A program made the translations under genes and the position numbers. Shown here piece by piece: positions 37,014-51,570 of a stretch of DNA of 64,000 nt. Source of the DNA: Adineta vaga (taxonomy: Eukaryota > Rotifera); assembly GCA_021613535.1 (NCBI GenBank), contig CP075496.1, forward strand, positions 10,540,001 to 10,604,000, read 5' to 3'. How positions within the stretch are numbered: the stretch's first letter is position 1; the number at the start of each line of letters is the position of its first letter. The notes below the pieces were generated by a model. The model was not told where the DNA came from. It saw only the letters and a list, made by a program, of their open reading frames with translations, and ran no database searches.

Positions 37014-38640
37014 ATGGATGCAATTGTATCAGAGCCAGATCTTGTTACGAAAAAATCCAAATTAGCGTACAGTGTTGGTCATGTTCTCAATGATTTGACT
37101 GCATCTATGTGGTTTTCTTATTTACTTGTTTTCTATCATAGAATAGTAAATTTTCCCAATGCATCTGCTGGCTATTTACTATTAATTGGACAAATTGCTG
37201 ATGCTATATCTACAACATTTGTTGGTTTCGAATCGGATCGAACACGTACAGGTTTATTTCATTATGGTAGACGAAAAACTTGGCATCTTGTCGGTGTTAT
37301 TTGTGTATTTTGTTCGTTTCCATTTTGTTTTAATCTCTGTATTAAATGTCATCATAGTGATTTATGGGCACAATTTATTTATTATTCAATGTTTATTATT
37401 ATATTTCAATTTGGTTGGTCATGTTCACAAATTACGCATTTGTAAGTCTAGTATGTTGGGTGAAAATCACCGAATCAAATTTTATATTTAGAGCAATGAT
37501 TAATGAATTAACACATAAAGATGGTGAACGTGTTGCACTTAATTCTTATCGTTATGCTTGGACAGTTATATCGAATATATTTGTTTATACAATAGCTAGT
37601 ATTCTATTAGGTATACATTCAAGTACTGATGAAACAGATATCACATCAGCTGATGCACATATCTTTCGTACATTAACATTTATTGTTGTTGGTGTTGGTC
37701 TTGTTTGTATGATTGTATTTCATATGGGTTTACGAGAATCTCAACAACCAGCTGAAGAAACAGAACATCGTTTGCAATTGTCCTTAACATCTAGCGGAAG
37801 ATTGAAACGTATGACATGGAAATCATTTTTACGTGAAAAAGAATTCTATCAATGTGCTTTTATTTGGATGTGTGCGAGAGTTATTCTTAATGTAACACAG
37901 GTAAGACTTACTGAACAAATAAATGAATGTAATAAGAAAAGCAAACTTATCTTTAAGACTTTTAAACTAATATAATTTGTATGTTCTTTAAGGTGTTCTT
38001 ACCATTATATATTATTGATACAATCTCTACATTAAATCGTGTTTTTGTTGCTATTGCTCCATTATGTTCGTATGTTAGCGGTTTACTTGCATCATTTCCT
38101 ATGCGTGCAATCAACAAACGACTTGGTCGTAAACCAACCATAATTCTCGGTCTGTGTTTTACATTAGGTAGTGCCGTTTTGTTTTGGTTTATCATTGATT
38201 TCAAAGATAATCTTCGTATTCAAATTGCTCTAATATCGGCTTGTGTTTTACTTGGTATTGGGACATCCACAACCAATATATGTTCATTTTCATTGGCATC
38301 AGATTTAATTGGTTTAAATACCGAATGTGGTGCTTTTGTCTATGGTATCATGTCATTTTGTGACAAACTTGCTAATGGAATAGTAATTGCCATTATTCAA
38401 CAGTTTAATCCATGTATCTTAGCGTCAACAACAGCATGTACATCGTATTATCGATATATACTAACGTTTATTCCAATAGGTGTTGCTATTTTAACAATAC
38501 TAATGACATTAACACTGTGGAAAACAAATATTGGTGGGAATCGTCATGAAATTATCGTTGAAGGACAAACAGATGTACAAACGACGGATGTAATATCTGA
38601 TGAAAATGATTATAATGAAAGAAGTCCATTAATTGCATGA
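37014..38640 (+). CDS. MFSD12: MFSD12-like lysosomal/melanosomal transporter
   Basis: Three exons (37014-37441, 37492-37900, 37993-38640) give 494 residues with about 12 hydrophobic helices. Diagnostic motifs are L-A-Y-S-V-G-H-V-L-N-D-L-T-A-S-M-W-F, the MFS loop G-Q-I-A-D-A-I-S-T-T-F-V-G-F-E-S-D-R, R-K-T-W-H-L-V-G, and F-Q-F-G-W-S-C-S-Q-I-T-H-L, all close to MFSD12. Family knowledge: MFSD12 is needed for cysteine import into lysosomes and melanosomes. The C-terminus (E-R-S-P-L-I-A) contains an acidic-dileucine-like lysosomal sorting signal. The start ATACCATGG is a good initiation context; the exon 1/2 junction completes H-L|A-M-I-N-E-L. Confidence 0.92.
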
Positions 38641-39154
38641 AATATGTTTTATATTTTTGTAAGATTCGTCTAATCGATTGAACAAATTTATTTTGTATAG
38701 ATCTGAGACGAAAATTCTCCTATTTATATTTGTATTTTTTTCTATTACCATTGTGTAATTTAAACCATTCCAATACATCTGACTTAATGAAATAAATCAG
38801 ATTTTGTAGTCCTAAAGACAAATACGGCGAAACACTTTTGTTTCAATGTATTCGAAAAATGATTTATTACTTTCGATGGAAGTTTTGAAAAGTACAGATT
38901 TTTGAAGTTCTGTTCCTCCTATACCTACACACACATGTTTATTTAGATGTAGTATACGGTAGAACTCTCTGAGTGATTAACATCCATAATGATATGTAAA
39001 AAAAAATGTTTATTTTGAAAAATAAAGTTCAGATCAAAATTTCGTAATTGTCATCAAATTTTCAAATAGAGGAGATTCAAAAAACGATCACCGAGAAGAT
39101 ATAAACAGTACAAAAATAGAGAAAAAAAAGCCGAAAGACATAAACTCTTTTCTA
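38641..39154. other. Convergent 3' region MFSD12 / FBXW10-like
   Basis: About 510 bases between two facing stop codons. AT-rich, with polyadenylation-type AATAAA near 39021. No coding signal. Confidence 0.5.
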
Positions 39155-42100
39155 TTATGTCGATTGTGGTGAAGTTAGTATCCATACTTGTTGCGTATTA
39201 GCTCGTTGTACTTCTTGTTGTTTTTTGATTTGTTTGAAAACGACATCAAGTTCTTCGTTAGTTTTTAAATGTAATTCTCTTCGGTGTAATGGACTTGTAT
39301 GTGGACTAACGTAGCCAACGACAACTTTATAAATTTTACTACCACGTTTAACTTCATACGTTGGAATAGGTGGACTTGTTCGTGGTCGGATAGGTCTTGG
39401 TTGGTTGATTTGTTGTTGAGGTTTGTCTTCGTCAATAGGAGACGACTTCAATGGTGTTGTAACATCGAAATTTCGTGGTGATGAACGAACACGAATTCGT
39501 GAGGGAGGACGATGAATAATATCGAAACGACTCAAAGGAGCATTTGGAGGAAGACGAACAGTTTCGACTGATGGTTCAGTATAGAATAGAGAATCTGTAC
39601 TAGCCATATGTTTTCTTAGATCAAATCGACATGGTGAAGAAGGTGGACGATCAGCAATTTTTAATGGAATAGGATGATGTTCAGAACATACAGTATCATC
39701 TTGACCTGAACAAAATGAAATATATCTTTCTAATCGAAAATAATCATTACTTACTTCTATCAGCTTTATAGAAGGATGATTGTTGAATTTTTTGAAATTC
39801 ATCTGGTACTAAATTTCGTTTTGCATCAAAACCACCACGGATTTGTCTTCTTAATAATTCTTTCGTTTCTGCTAATGATAAACTTTGTCCAGGATTTTCT
39901 TTATTTGATACTATTGTCACTTCTTTCTTTTTTTCTTCAATTATTTCTGGTGATGATCGTAGCGATAATGCTGATGATTGCCGTGATCGAATGCCTGCAC
40001 TTTTTTGTTTTCTTGCTGATAATAATGGTGATGTTGAAGTTTCTCTAATCGGTGGTATATCTTCTTCAAGTGTATAATCATATTTAATTGGTTCAAAATT
40101 CATTAGTATTAAACTACTCTTTGTATTTACAAGAAATCTAGAATCAATAGAAAACAGAACAATAGAATCTACTGTAATTAATTTTCAAAGGTCAAACCTA
40201 TCTGGTGTGGCTATGAGACTGGTAACTGGCTCTGAAACACTATTACCACGCATGACGCGTAAACAAAAACCACTTAATGCATTCCAAATACGTATTTTTC
40301 CATCAGCACAACCAGTTATAACTCGAAGATATAAATATTCAACACATAAAACTTCTCTATTTTTACAAACGAAAAAACAAAGAAACGTTGAGAATATATT
40401 TCATATTTTAATTACTTGGGATGACGGAGTGCACTCAAAGGTTTATTGAATGTTCCTTGTGTTGTCCATACATTCGCATAATTATCACGTGATGATGATG
40501 CTATATGCCATTTATCAAATTTAACACCTGTTATTGCTAATCGATGTCGAACACACTATTTAAAATCAATTTAAAGACATATTTTTTCACTTGTTTCAAT
40601 CATTCTATTACTTTAATAAATGTTCCAGTTAAATTATGCCAAACTTTAATTTTGCCTTGAATATCACCTGAGACTGTAACATCATCATTAATAGCAACAG
40701 CAGATACTGGATGTTTATGTTTGAAAATTCTCCATGGTCGATGACGTTTGTATCTCCATACTAAAATGTATTTTTCATAATGAAATTAATGTAAATGCAA
40801 ACATGTAGAAAAAATCAAACCTAAACAAATATTATCATTGCCACCAGCAGCAATGAAATCAAGATAAACAGCTAAACAAGTCACCGTTCGATCATGTCCA
40901 TGATATAATTTCATACAACGACCAGTTTCTAAACTCCAACATCGAACTGTTAAATCATAACTACCCTAAAGAATGAGAACAAAACCTAAATATAATATCT
41001 CATAAATATGAAGAAATTACCGTAAAAACACGTTTTTTATCTTCTTGGACAACAATACAATGAACAGATGCTGCATGTCCAACTAAAACCATGGATTTTT
41101 CTTGTGCTGATTTCATATCAATAAATCGTACTCGATTATCACGTGCTGCGATAGCTACAACACTCTCACCACTCATATGTGCTGGACGATGGCGTTCTGA
41201 ACTAGAAATATAATAGCAAAAGATCATAAAAACTCATGCATAAATAAATCAACTTCATCTTTAGAATCAAATAAAGAGCATATAAAAGAAATGGATGGCA
41301 GCACAATATCGATTGAAAAAAGAATGAAGCATATATGATCCATTGAACAATATCATAACTGAATCGTCACTTACGTTGTTCAGTTTTCAATAATTAAAGA
41401 ACTAGAATGCATTGAAAAAAATATACAATATGTTTCTATTGACATTTGACATGTAGCAAATTCGTTTCAACAAATAGTTTGTATCAAGACATGAAAAGTA
41501 TTTTTCTTTCTTTCTCCTTGAAATTCTATTAACGACATGGACATAAATACTACTTTCTAGGCATTAAATTGTTCATAAAACTTATTTTTTCTGTTTCTAT
41601 AGTAATGTCCATGAATTTTCACTTATGATGCTTCGATAATAAATGACTTACTCATCTTTTAATAAAAGTACATTGTATGGTCCACAATAAACATTTCGTT
41701 CTTCCATTAGAACTAAACGTGTTGGAATCTTAATTCCTTCATAGATTTTATTCCAATTGAATGTATTTTTATCATTTGATGATTTTTTCTTTCTTGCCAG
41801 TGTTTCATTTGTTGTTGTGCAATATAAATCTGGCACTGGTACAAGAATATCTCGTGCAAAATATGGATTGCACTGTAAAGCTGCTGAACTCTAAATAGTC
41901 AAAAGAATCATTTACAAAATCATGAATATCTCATGTTTAGATTTTATGTATAATCTAAGTATCAAACAGTGTTGTGACTGATTGAAGAAAGCCAAGTGCA
42001 AAATCTGTGTTGTCATTCAATATTCTTACACATTTTATGCACCGTAGTATCAATGGATCTTTTGTCCTATCTTTTTCTTTTCTAAATACTTTATTTTTGT

Positions 42101-43243
42101 AATTATAAAAAATAAAAGAAGAAAAATTAAATGAAAACTTACTTGTAAAAGCATCACGTCATCATAACGTAATTTTGTCATTTCAGCATCTTCATTTACT
42201 TCCATAACCATTTTTTTCCAATAAGCAGAAACAAGTTTACACTTGTCAAGTGATTGAACGTCCAACATATTTAATATTGATTTTGCAACATAGATTGGAA
42301 GTTGTCTAATAAAATCTTTATATTTTGGTATACGTTTTGATGACATGGGTAGTTCAGTATCCGAATCATTATTGTTTGATAATGGTAATGCAAATGAGAC
42401 AACACTTTTTCGATGTGTTCCTGATGGACCTGATGTTTTTGGACGTTTGAGAATAGGAACTGCTGTTGATATAATTGACATTGCTGGTTGAGTTGGAACA
42501 CTCAATGCAGATGAAAATCTTGAACGATTAGTAATATTAAGATCTGTATGATAATCTTCATCATCGGCTAGAGAATATTTTTCTTTAAAAATATCAATAA
42601 AAAAACGAGAATATCTATCTACTTACAGTCCATATCTTGTATTGAAAAGATATTGACTGCAATTGTAAAGATTAAATGTCCATCACACCATTGTAGAATA
42701 CTTAAAATAAATGAACCTTGAGAATATTTATCTTCAGTAGTAAACCAATGCATAAGTTTTGTTGCTTCTTCTTGTCTTTTGATAGGATCACTATCATGTG
42801 CTTTCTTTGTATTACCTGTTGATGGTCGTGAAACTCGATCAATTTTATTTCGTGCATATGTATAATCTATATATATATATATTTAGATTTAAAGTCAAAT
42901 GATGAATTTGTCTAAAGAACACGAAAAGAATACCTTTGGCATTAACGAATGGTTTAAGAATTTGTGATAAATGATCGAGTATATCAGGCTTAAGATGATT
43001 AATTAAAGTTAGAAGAAAACGTCGTCTTATCAGATCATTTGTTTGTAACCACCAATCTTTTGCTTCTTGTATATGAGAATCAACTAGACATGCTTTACAT
43101 TGTCCACATTGATTATGTGGTTGATCGGCTGTGCGACAAGTAACAAGAAATGCATCACGAAATGATGTCAAACCACTACGTAAAGCAGTATGTATGAAAT
43201 CGGAATCAATATTATCTTCAGATGATGTTTTCGGAGTTTCCAT
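39155..43243 (-). CDS. FBXW10/CDRT1-like F-box WD40 protein
   Basis: Eleven exons join in frame to 973 residues: 43243-42934, 42866-42627, 42567-42143, 41890-41652, 41201-41021, 40965-40821, 40760-40612, 40555-40416, 40356-40198, 40137-39755, 39705-39155. The N-terminus has C-G-Q-C-K-A-C-L followed by R-R-R-F-L-L-T-L-I-N-H-L, as in FBXW10. An F-box follows in exon 3 (R-Q-L-P-I-Y-V-A-K-S-I-L-N-M-L-D). WD40 blades cover exons 5-9 (V-L-V-G-H-A-A-S-V-H-C, G-S-Y-D-L-T-V-R-C-W-S-L, I-K-V-W-H-N-L, I-R-I-W-N-A). The C-terminal third is Ser/Pro/Arg-rich and disordered. Expected role: substrate receptor of an SCF ubiquitin ligase binding Skp1 through the F-box; substrate unknown. A 450-base intron (41202-41651) is long for this region. 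Confidence 0.85.
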
Positions 43244-43578
43244 GTCTAGTTAGATTCAAATATCCACATATGAGAAATATAATACAAAAGAAATACTGCC
43301 ATTTTTCTGTTCTTCAAATATGATTACCATAGTTTTTGTAAACATTGACTACCATCAGATGGCGATCAAAATCAGTTATGAATAGTAGAGTTTGATTTTT
43401 ATACATGCTATTTATAAAGTAATGAATAATTTAAACTGATTGAATTCGTTCAAAGAAGAATGTGATAATCATTCTATTTTTATTTTGAATTTAAAAAAAA
43501 ATGACATGCTTTCATATTTCATATGTTTATAAATGAAATTAGAAAAAAGAATGTTCATTTTTTGTGTTATTCATAAGT
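43244..43578. other. Spacer between THEG-like and FBXW10-like genes
   Basis: 335 bases, AT-rich. An acceptor-like CTAACTAG lies directly upstream of the FBXW10-like ATG on the minus strand. Nothing else was seen. Confidence 0.5.
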
Positions 43579-44038
43579 CTATCGTGCACTTGCAACTTTT
43601 CTTGGTACAGCTAAATCTTGAATTTTTGATGATGCATGGTAATTCAGTGCACCACGTGATACAGGTCGAGGACAAGGTAATTCAAATTGATGCTCTTTAG
43701 GTAATGGAACTGGTTTTGCTAGATCACTAAGACGTTCAGAACAGTCAGCATTGACAGCAGCATGTGTGACACCAGAATATCTTGGATTACTATAATAACG
43801 ATTGAAACCTAGAATGAATCATTCGTTATTGAAATGAACTAAAGTAAAATATTTTACCATCGCGAATGGTCGTGTCTCGACGTATTTTTGGTTTTGATAA
43901 TAATTGAATTCGATTTGTTGGGTGATAATTTAATGTTGATAAAGATACAACACGATACGGTGATTTTTCAAATTCATGAGCTGTTCGTTTATCAGTGACT
44001 CTTGGTGAGAATGGGACAGCACCTGAAGATATCGGCAT
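43579..44038 (-). CDS. THEG-repeat (sperm/cilia microtubule-associated) protein
   Basis: Two exons (44038-43858, 43808-43579) give 136 residues. Three short repeats of the THEG type can be seen: N-R-I-Q-L-L-S-K-P-K, C-S-E-R-L-S-D-L-A-K-P-V and S-K-I-Q-D-L-A-V-P-R, the first and third preceded by L-N-Y-H. THEG-repeat proteins (SPMAP2/THEG) are microtubule-associated proteins of sperm flagella and motile cilia. At 136 residues this is shorter than the vertebrate proteins but contains nothing else. A ciliary role is inferred and fits the nearby KIF19. Confidence 0.7.
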
Positions 44039-44928
44039 TATTAAAATTCACTCGATGGCAAGCGAACAATAGTCGGAATATGAAAAACAAACAAGCAAAA
44101 AATGTAAAAACACACGCGTTTTTATAAGCATATGTTTGATTAGCATGTTTTGCTTTGAAGGGTCGGATAGATGCTCAAGAAAGAAGAAAAACATAACAAC
44201 TGTAACGATAACAGCTGTAAAAATGTGAAGTAGTTTACTTATATAAATTTTTCTCCCGAAAGCTGATCATTCCTGGATAGCAAAAGGAATCAATCGACGA
44301 CTTTGTTTACGTCAATTGTTATTTAACATATTCAAGAGAGAATAATGAAGACATTCATATATTTGTACTGAAAACTAAACCTTAGTAATCGATCTGTTCT
44401 ACAGTATTTGTTTATTTACTCTGATCAAATTGTAAAAACTATTTCCAAACGAAAAGTTGAAATATGTAACTACATCCATGTATTCTCATCGTCTATCATA
44501 TTTATCTCTATATGATACTAGTCGTGATATTATTTATAATAAATTTTTATTTTCAAAATAATTAAAATAAATTTTAATTCATGAATAAACAAAAAAAAGA
44601 ACTTTTTGAGCGTTGAATTACCAGTATTTACACTCACTGTGAACAGTATACTTTTAAAAGTAATATAGACTGAAATATTAAAAAAACAAAACTCATAAAA
44701 ATATCCATCTGATTTCTATGGTTTTCCTATTGGTCATATATGGTACAGAAAACATAAATATACATAACTTATAGATATTTACAATCTACATAATGCTTAA
44801 CGTTCAAATAGATAGGACTAGAGAAATAGAAAAAGATAAAGCTTCACTAAGGAATGTACCACAAAGAAAATAACTGTTCAAGAAGAGAAGAAGAAATACC
44901 AGCAAAAATAGAGAAATAAATAATAAGA
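44039..44928. other. AT-rich intergenic region
   Basis: About 890 bases between the THEG-like gene start and the RSPRY1 stop, both on the minus strand. The stretch 44520-44720 is particularly AT-rich. No ORF or RNA gene was seen. Confidence 0.5.
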
Positions 44929-47136
<2,208 letters not shown>

Positions 47137-47628
47137 GAGAAATTATCTACAGAAAAGAAGAAAAAAAACAAGCGATAGACATCAGTGCAATATTGATTAT
47201 ATGCATACACAAAATACGCAAAGAAATATATAAAAACTCATACTCAAATATGTTTCTTTTGAAAATTGAATGAATGCCCAGAGTAAAAGAAAACATATTA
47301 CAACTACACCCATATAGAGACAACTAAATATAACACAAGTACATAGTTACATGTTCAGATACAAGAAAAAAGAAATAGATGTGTTCACCGGGTGGAACAA
47401 AAATTCAAAATACAAATATTAATGAAAGGACGGTGACATGAATAATCTGCTTACAATAACTACTTGAACGGCTTTTTTTTACATAATTCCCTGTAATTTG
47501 TTCGATAAGGAAGAATAATTTTGTCTCGCTTCTGTTCTAATACATATTACTCTGATATGTTAATGGACAACAAATACAAAAAACAAAACAACACAAAATT
47601 TAGCACCGATAATATTAAAGATTTAGCT
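47137..47628. other. Spacer between PTP-PEST-like and RSPRY1 genes
   Basis: 492 bases of AT-rich DNA. It contains the RSPRY1 leader with its acceptor-like site at 47147-47148 and the 3' flank of the phosphatase gene. No other gene was seen. Confidence 0.5.
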
Positions 47629-49614
47629 TTAATCTGAATTTGCTCCGTGATCAGCTTCAATGTATGCATTACGATTGGAATTGCGAATATTATGATGATG
47701 TCTTAAGAGTGGAACAGCAAGAGCATCAGCTGAATCGGATCGTGTAGTTCGCATCGCTATAGGTGGACTTGTCGTTGTTGGTTCTCTTCGTTTCACATTT
47801 CTTGATCGAAATAAAGTTCGTTTTGCTTTAATTGGTATTTCACCTGGACGAACAAATTGACCTTCATTTTGTTTATTTTCCAAATTCATTTTTGATGTAC
47901 GTGGTGGAATAGGTGGTGGTCGTTCTAAGAGTTGTGATTTAAGTTCAATTAAACATGGTTTCAATGGTGGTGAATAAAAATCTGATGTTATTATGACTGG
48001 AGATGGACTGTTACTAGTATTATTTCCATTGATAAAACGACGACCAACAGGTGGATTACGTAGTTTGATTGGACATGAGCCGGATGAACGACGTGTTGTG
48101 AACGGTATATCAGATGGAGACAATGATTTTGTAGAAGATAGGGAATGTCCTGAAATGAAATAGAACTTCATTTTAAGCATATTTTATAGGGATTTTTACT
48201 ATTGAGATTTTCATTATTATTTGATAATGAATATAAGAAATCATTGCCATTATGTTTCATCATAAATACAAACATTTTATGCACAAATAAATATTGTTTC
48301 TAGAAAAGGAAAATATTTCAAATGTAGCAAAAACCTATGATATATATATGTATGCACTTACGACTGTTTGAATTAAAGCGATACGAAATTGACGAATATG
48401 TGAGGCTATTTCATAAAGAGGATTTGTTTGATAAGTTTCACTAAGAAATAAACCCTATAGAAAGACAAGATATAAATAATTATGAAGACTTTTGTAAATT
48501 CTTACATCATCACGAATTAATAATCGACATAAATCAATTGCAATGATACTTCCAGTTCGACCGCAACCAGCACTATAAAATAAAGAACCATATTTTGCTC
48601 ATGTTATTTCATTTTCTCATCACCTGCAATGGACAAGTATAGGTGTTTCAGGTGAAAGATTTCGATCCTCGTATAATCTTAAGAGCATCTCATATATAGA
48701 TGCTTCATCATCCGGTACATCATGATCTAACCAATGTAAAAAATGATACAATAATATATGTCGTCGATTTTCTCCATGTGTAATGATTAATGGACGAATT
48801 GTGTAATATTCACAAGTAAATGCTTTCTCATTTGTTTCATCCTGAAACGATATTTGTTCGATAAAAAAACATGAATCGATTGATAAGATTAAACTACTTT
48901 GCTAACACGGTATGGTCCAAATTGAATTGATTTTTCGTCTTCTGGCCAATAACGACGGAATTTCAACTGAAACAAAAAACATATATTGAAAATAATAGAG
49001 AAATTCTTTGAACGTCAATATTTACTCGTCCAGCTTCAATTTCATTTGCTGTACATATAACAGATGTTATTTGAAATTCCCAAATCATCCGAAGAAAATC
49101 AGTTACTGAATCATCAATAGGGCCTTGAGCAGCAATATATCGACGAGTTCCATATATATCCTTTGAAAGCAAAGGAAATAATTTTAATAAAAATAGAAAA
49201 TTATTTCAAACAAATTCACTTCAATATATGAAGCATTGATATAATCAGATTCATTATCCATTTCTAATATCACTCGATATCTATCATCTTGAAAATAAAC
49301 ATAATACTTTAGTTTTTTAAAGAATATCCTTTACTTGAATTCAAACTTACATGGTAACACATCTTTATAACGATTTTTTAAACGATTTAATGGTTTTGTA
49401 CCTTCAATAGATGGATTTTGTTCTTTCGTTGTAATCATAATTCGTTGTAATTGCTAAACATAAATAACAATCATATTGTTATCAATCCAAGTCTCTTTCT
49501 TACAGCAAATTGCTGGCCAATTTCAGTCGATTCTGGTTCACGTGATTGTTCATATTCAACAATAAGTCGTTCCACTCGACTACAGATATCATCCGTTTCA
49601 ACATTTTTCGTCAT
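47629..49614 (-). CDS. PTP-PEST-type (PTPN12/18/22-like) tyrosine phosphatase
   Basis: Ten exons: 49614-49504, 49453-49351, 49287-49220, 49160-49026, 48966-48898, 48841-48624, 48572-48506, 48454-48362, 48299-48200, 48149-47629 (the fifth donor could also be at 48895). The product is about 494 residues. Phosphatase motifs in order: K-N-R-Y-K-D-V-L-P, D-Y-I-N-A-S-Y-I, Y-I-A-A-Q-G-P, and the P-loop H-C-S-A-G-C-G-R-T-G split by an intron. The G-C-G-R-T-G form is typical of the PEST group. The WPD loop reads W-L-D, with Leu replacing Pro; the acid Asp is kept. The Q-loop Q-T-V-K-Q-Y is intact. The C-terminal 175 residues are Pro/Arg/Ser-rich with P-P-P-I-P-P-R, an SH3 ligand. It starts 58 bases after EXOSC2. 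Confidence 0.88.
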
Positions 49615-49672
49615 CTATCTACAAAAAAAAAACGCACACACAAACACACGTGTCAATAGTCTTTTTTCATAA
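49615..49672 (-). promoter_or_regulatory. 58-bp intercistronic gap with strong splice acceptor
   Basis: Between the EXOSC2 stop and the phosphatase ATG, read on the minus strand, a T-run ending TTTTTTTTTGTAG (AG at 49620-49619) lies four bases before the ATG. No cis donor can be fitted between the genes, so this looks like a trans-splice acceptor in an operon. Confidence 0.6.
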
Positions 49673-50656
49673 TCATTCTTCTCGCATATCATGAACATAT
49701 GGATCAATTCCATTATTTCTCTCTCCATCTCTTTCGTTTACGACTCCTTTGATTTGTTGTTGTAAAAGTTTCGAAAGTTTTTGTATAACTTTTGGTTGAA
49801 TTAATTCATCAGTTTCATATATCGACGAGTTATCATAGATTTGCATTATACTCGTATCATAAATCGGTAAACCAAGACGATTCAATATTTGAATGCAATT
49901 ACTGAGACGAACAATGGTTTTCCGTACATCTAGACTGACAGCTTCAATATTTTTCACATAACCACCTGTATCAACAACATTATTATCAGCCGATGTAGAC
50001 ATTGATGGACATATCCATATTGCACCATTACAACCACGTATCACAGATGCACCACAAGGTAAACTATGAAAATGATTTTTTGTCCGTTTTACAAGTGATG
50101 AACGAACATGTACTAAAATTCCTTCACCTAATTTTCCATAACGTAAACTACGTGTTTGCAATTGTAAAGTACCATCTTGATAGATTTGTTGAACTTCAGC
50201 AGTAAATAAATCACCTTCCTATAAAATAACGAAAAATGAATTAATGAAAAGTTGTCTTCAATCAAAATTTACTTTTAAATATTGACGCATATTTCTTTCA
50301 TCATCTTCCATACGTCGTCGACTTTCTCCACCAGGTAAATTTACGGACGCTAGTGGTAAATAAGCATCTAAACGTGATTGTATATCAACAATCCAACGAG
50401 TTTGATCAACTTTAAGTACACGTCCAATAACAACATGACCAACATCACCTAAATAACGTGTATTCTCAACTGGTTCAACACATAACAATCGATCGACTTT
50501 ATTAACAATGCCAGCTACCGACGCTTTTAAATGAGATTTCGTTGAATCAAGATAAGTTCCATGACCTCGCATAAAATTTGATGTATCATGCGTTAAAATT
50601 GATCCAGGAACGACTAGTTGTTGAGCAATGGACGGATCTATTGTTGATGAAGCCAT
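49673..50656 (-). CDS. EXOSC2: Exosome component 2 (RRP4)
   Basis: Two exons (50656-50273, 50218-49673) give 309 residues (human about 293). The N-terminal domain has V-V-P-G-S-I-L-T and M-R-G-H-G-T-Y. The S1 domain has R-Y-L-G-D-V-G-H-V-V-I-G-R-V and R-L-D-A-Y-L-P-L-A-S-V-N-L-P-G-G. The central and KH parts have R-S-L-R-Y-G-K-L-G-E-G, H-F-H-S-L-P-C-G-A-S-V-I and I-W-I-C-P. Family knowledge: RRP4 is one of three RNA-binding cap proteins of the nuclear and cytoplasmic RNA exosome. The stop lies 58 bases before the phosphatase ATG on the same strand. Confidence 0.95.
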
Positions 50657-51570
50657 TAAAGTATATGTCTAGTAAGATAATTAAATGAAATTCAATATTT
50701 GATCTAGGGAAAACGAAAGACAAGCTTGGGATCATAAAAACCGGAAAGAAAAGTCACACACTTCGCGTCGCCTTCAAAAAGAAATAAATAAACAAATGGG
50801 ATTTCATTGGTTAAAAAAAACTTGACAAGCGCATGATTATCTATTCATTAATTAATAATTATCAAAAGTTTATCTTATCGTTCGAAATGAATATCAAAAT
50901 GACAATCAAAATATCATGAAAATTTCTTCCGCATATCAACAAACAAATTGTTTGCTAACGACATCTATCCGAATTTTTGAATGAAATATAGTTAGTTAGC
51001 AATGCTGAACAACTCTCATAGATCATCATTCTTTGATAAATTTCAATAACCCTTCCGATACCAACTCATTTCGAACGATAATTACAAATTTCTCAACTTT
51101 TCAAAAATGATTGAGATCTTAATCCATTTGATATCTCTGTACCAATCTTTGGACTTTATATATATATATATACATACAAGGAAAAAATTCGAATTCTCCT
51201 GTGTTAGATGATGTGAAATTTAATGACGTTTTAAAACGTCATCAGTCCCGAGAAAGGGATAGAGATTCGAACTTTTGAAATTGAATATGATATTTTTTGT
51301 GTTATTTATATTTATATCCATCATTATATTTCATAAAACAATAAACATATACACATCAAGTATTTTGGCCAAGATATAAGTATTCATATAATTCAAATAG
51401 AGTAGAAGAAAAAACGCCAAGAGATTATTTCTTTCGAGCGATAGACAGAGAGAGAGAGACAGAAAACAAATTGTATTCGACAAATAAAAAATATATTTAT
51501 ATCATACAAGGCTTAGTTCCAAAAACAAGAAAAAAAAGGTCATATAAAAAATGCACGATGGAATGATTTT
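50657..51570. other. Intergenic region with 20-bp palindrome
   Basis: About 0.9 kb, AT-rich and without ORFs. It holds a (TA)n run near 51160-51172, a perfect 20-base palindrome at 51223-51242 and a GA run near 51450-51460. Confidence 0.5.
51223..51242. repeat. Perfect palindrome ATGACGTTTTAAAACGTCAT
   Basis: This self-complementary 20-mer carries TGACG/CGTCA half-sites (bZIP/CRE type) at both ends. It is followed at once by a small TCCC..GGGA stem. It could be a protein-binding site or a hairpin. Confidence 0.6.

Noticed and set aside
42849-42890. Alternative coding read-through of the TA-rich intron after the first exons of the FBXW10-like gene
   Set aside because: The (TA)n stretch is intronic; splicing 42934 to 42866 keeps the frame and the family pattern.
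51205-51265. Possible hammerhead ribozyme (CTGATGA on the minus strand next to a stem)
   Set aside because: The stem after CTGATGA is followed by TCATTAAA, not the required GAAA core, and no cleavage-site stem III can be drawn.
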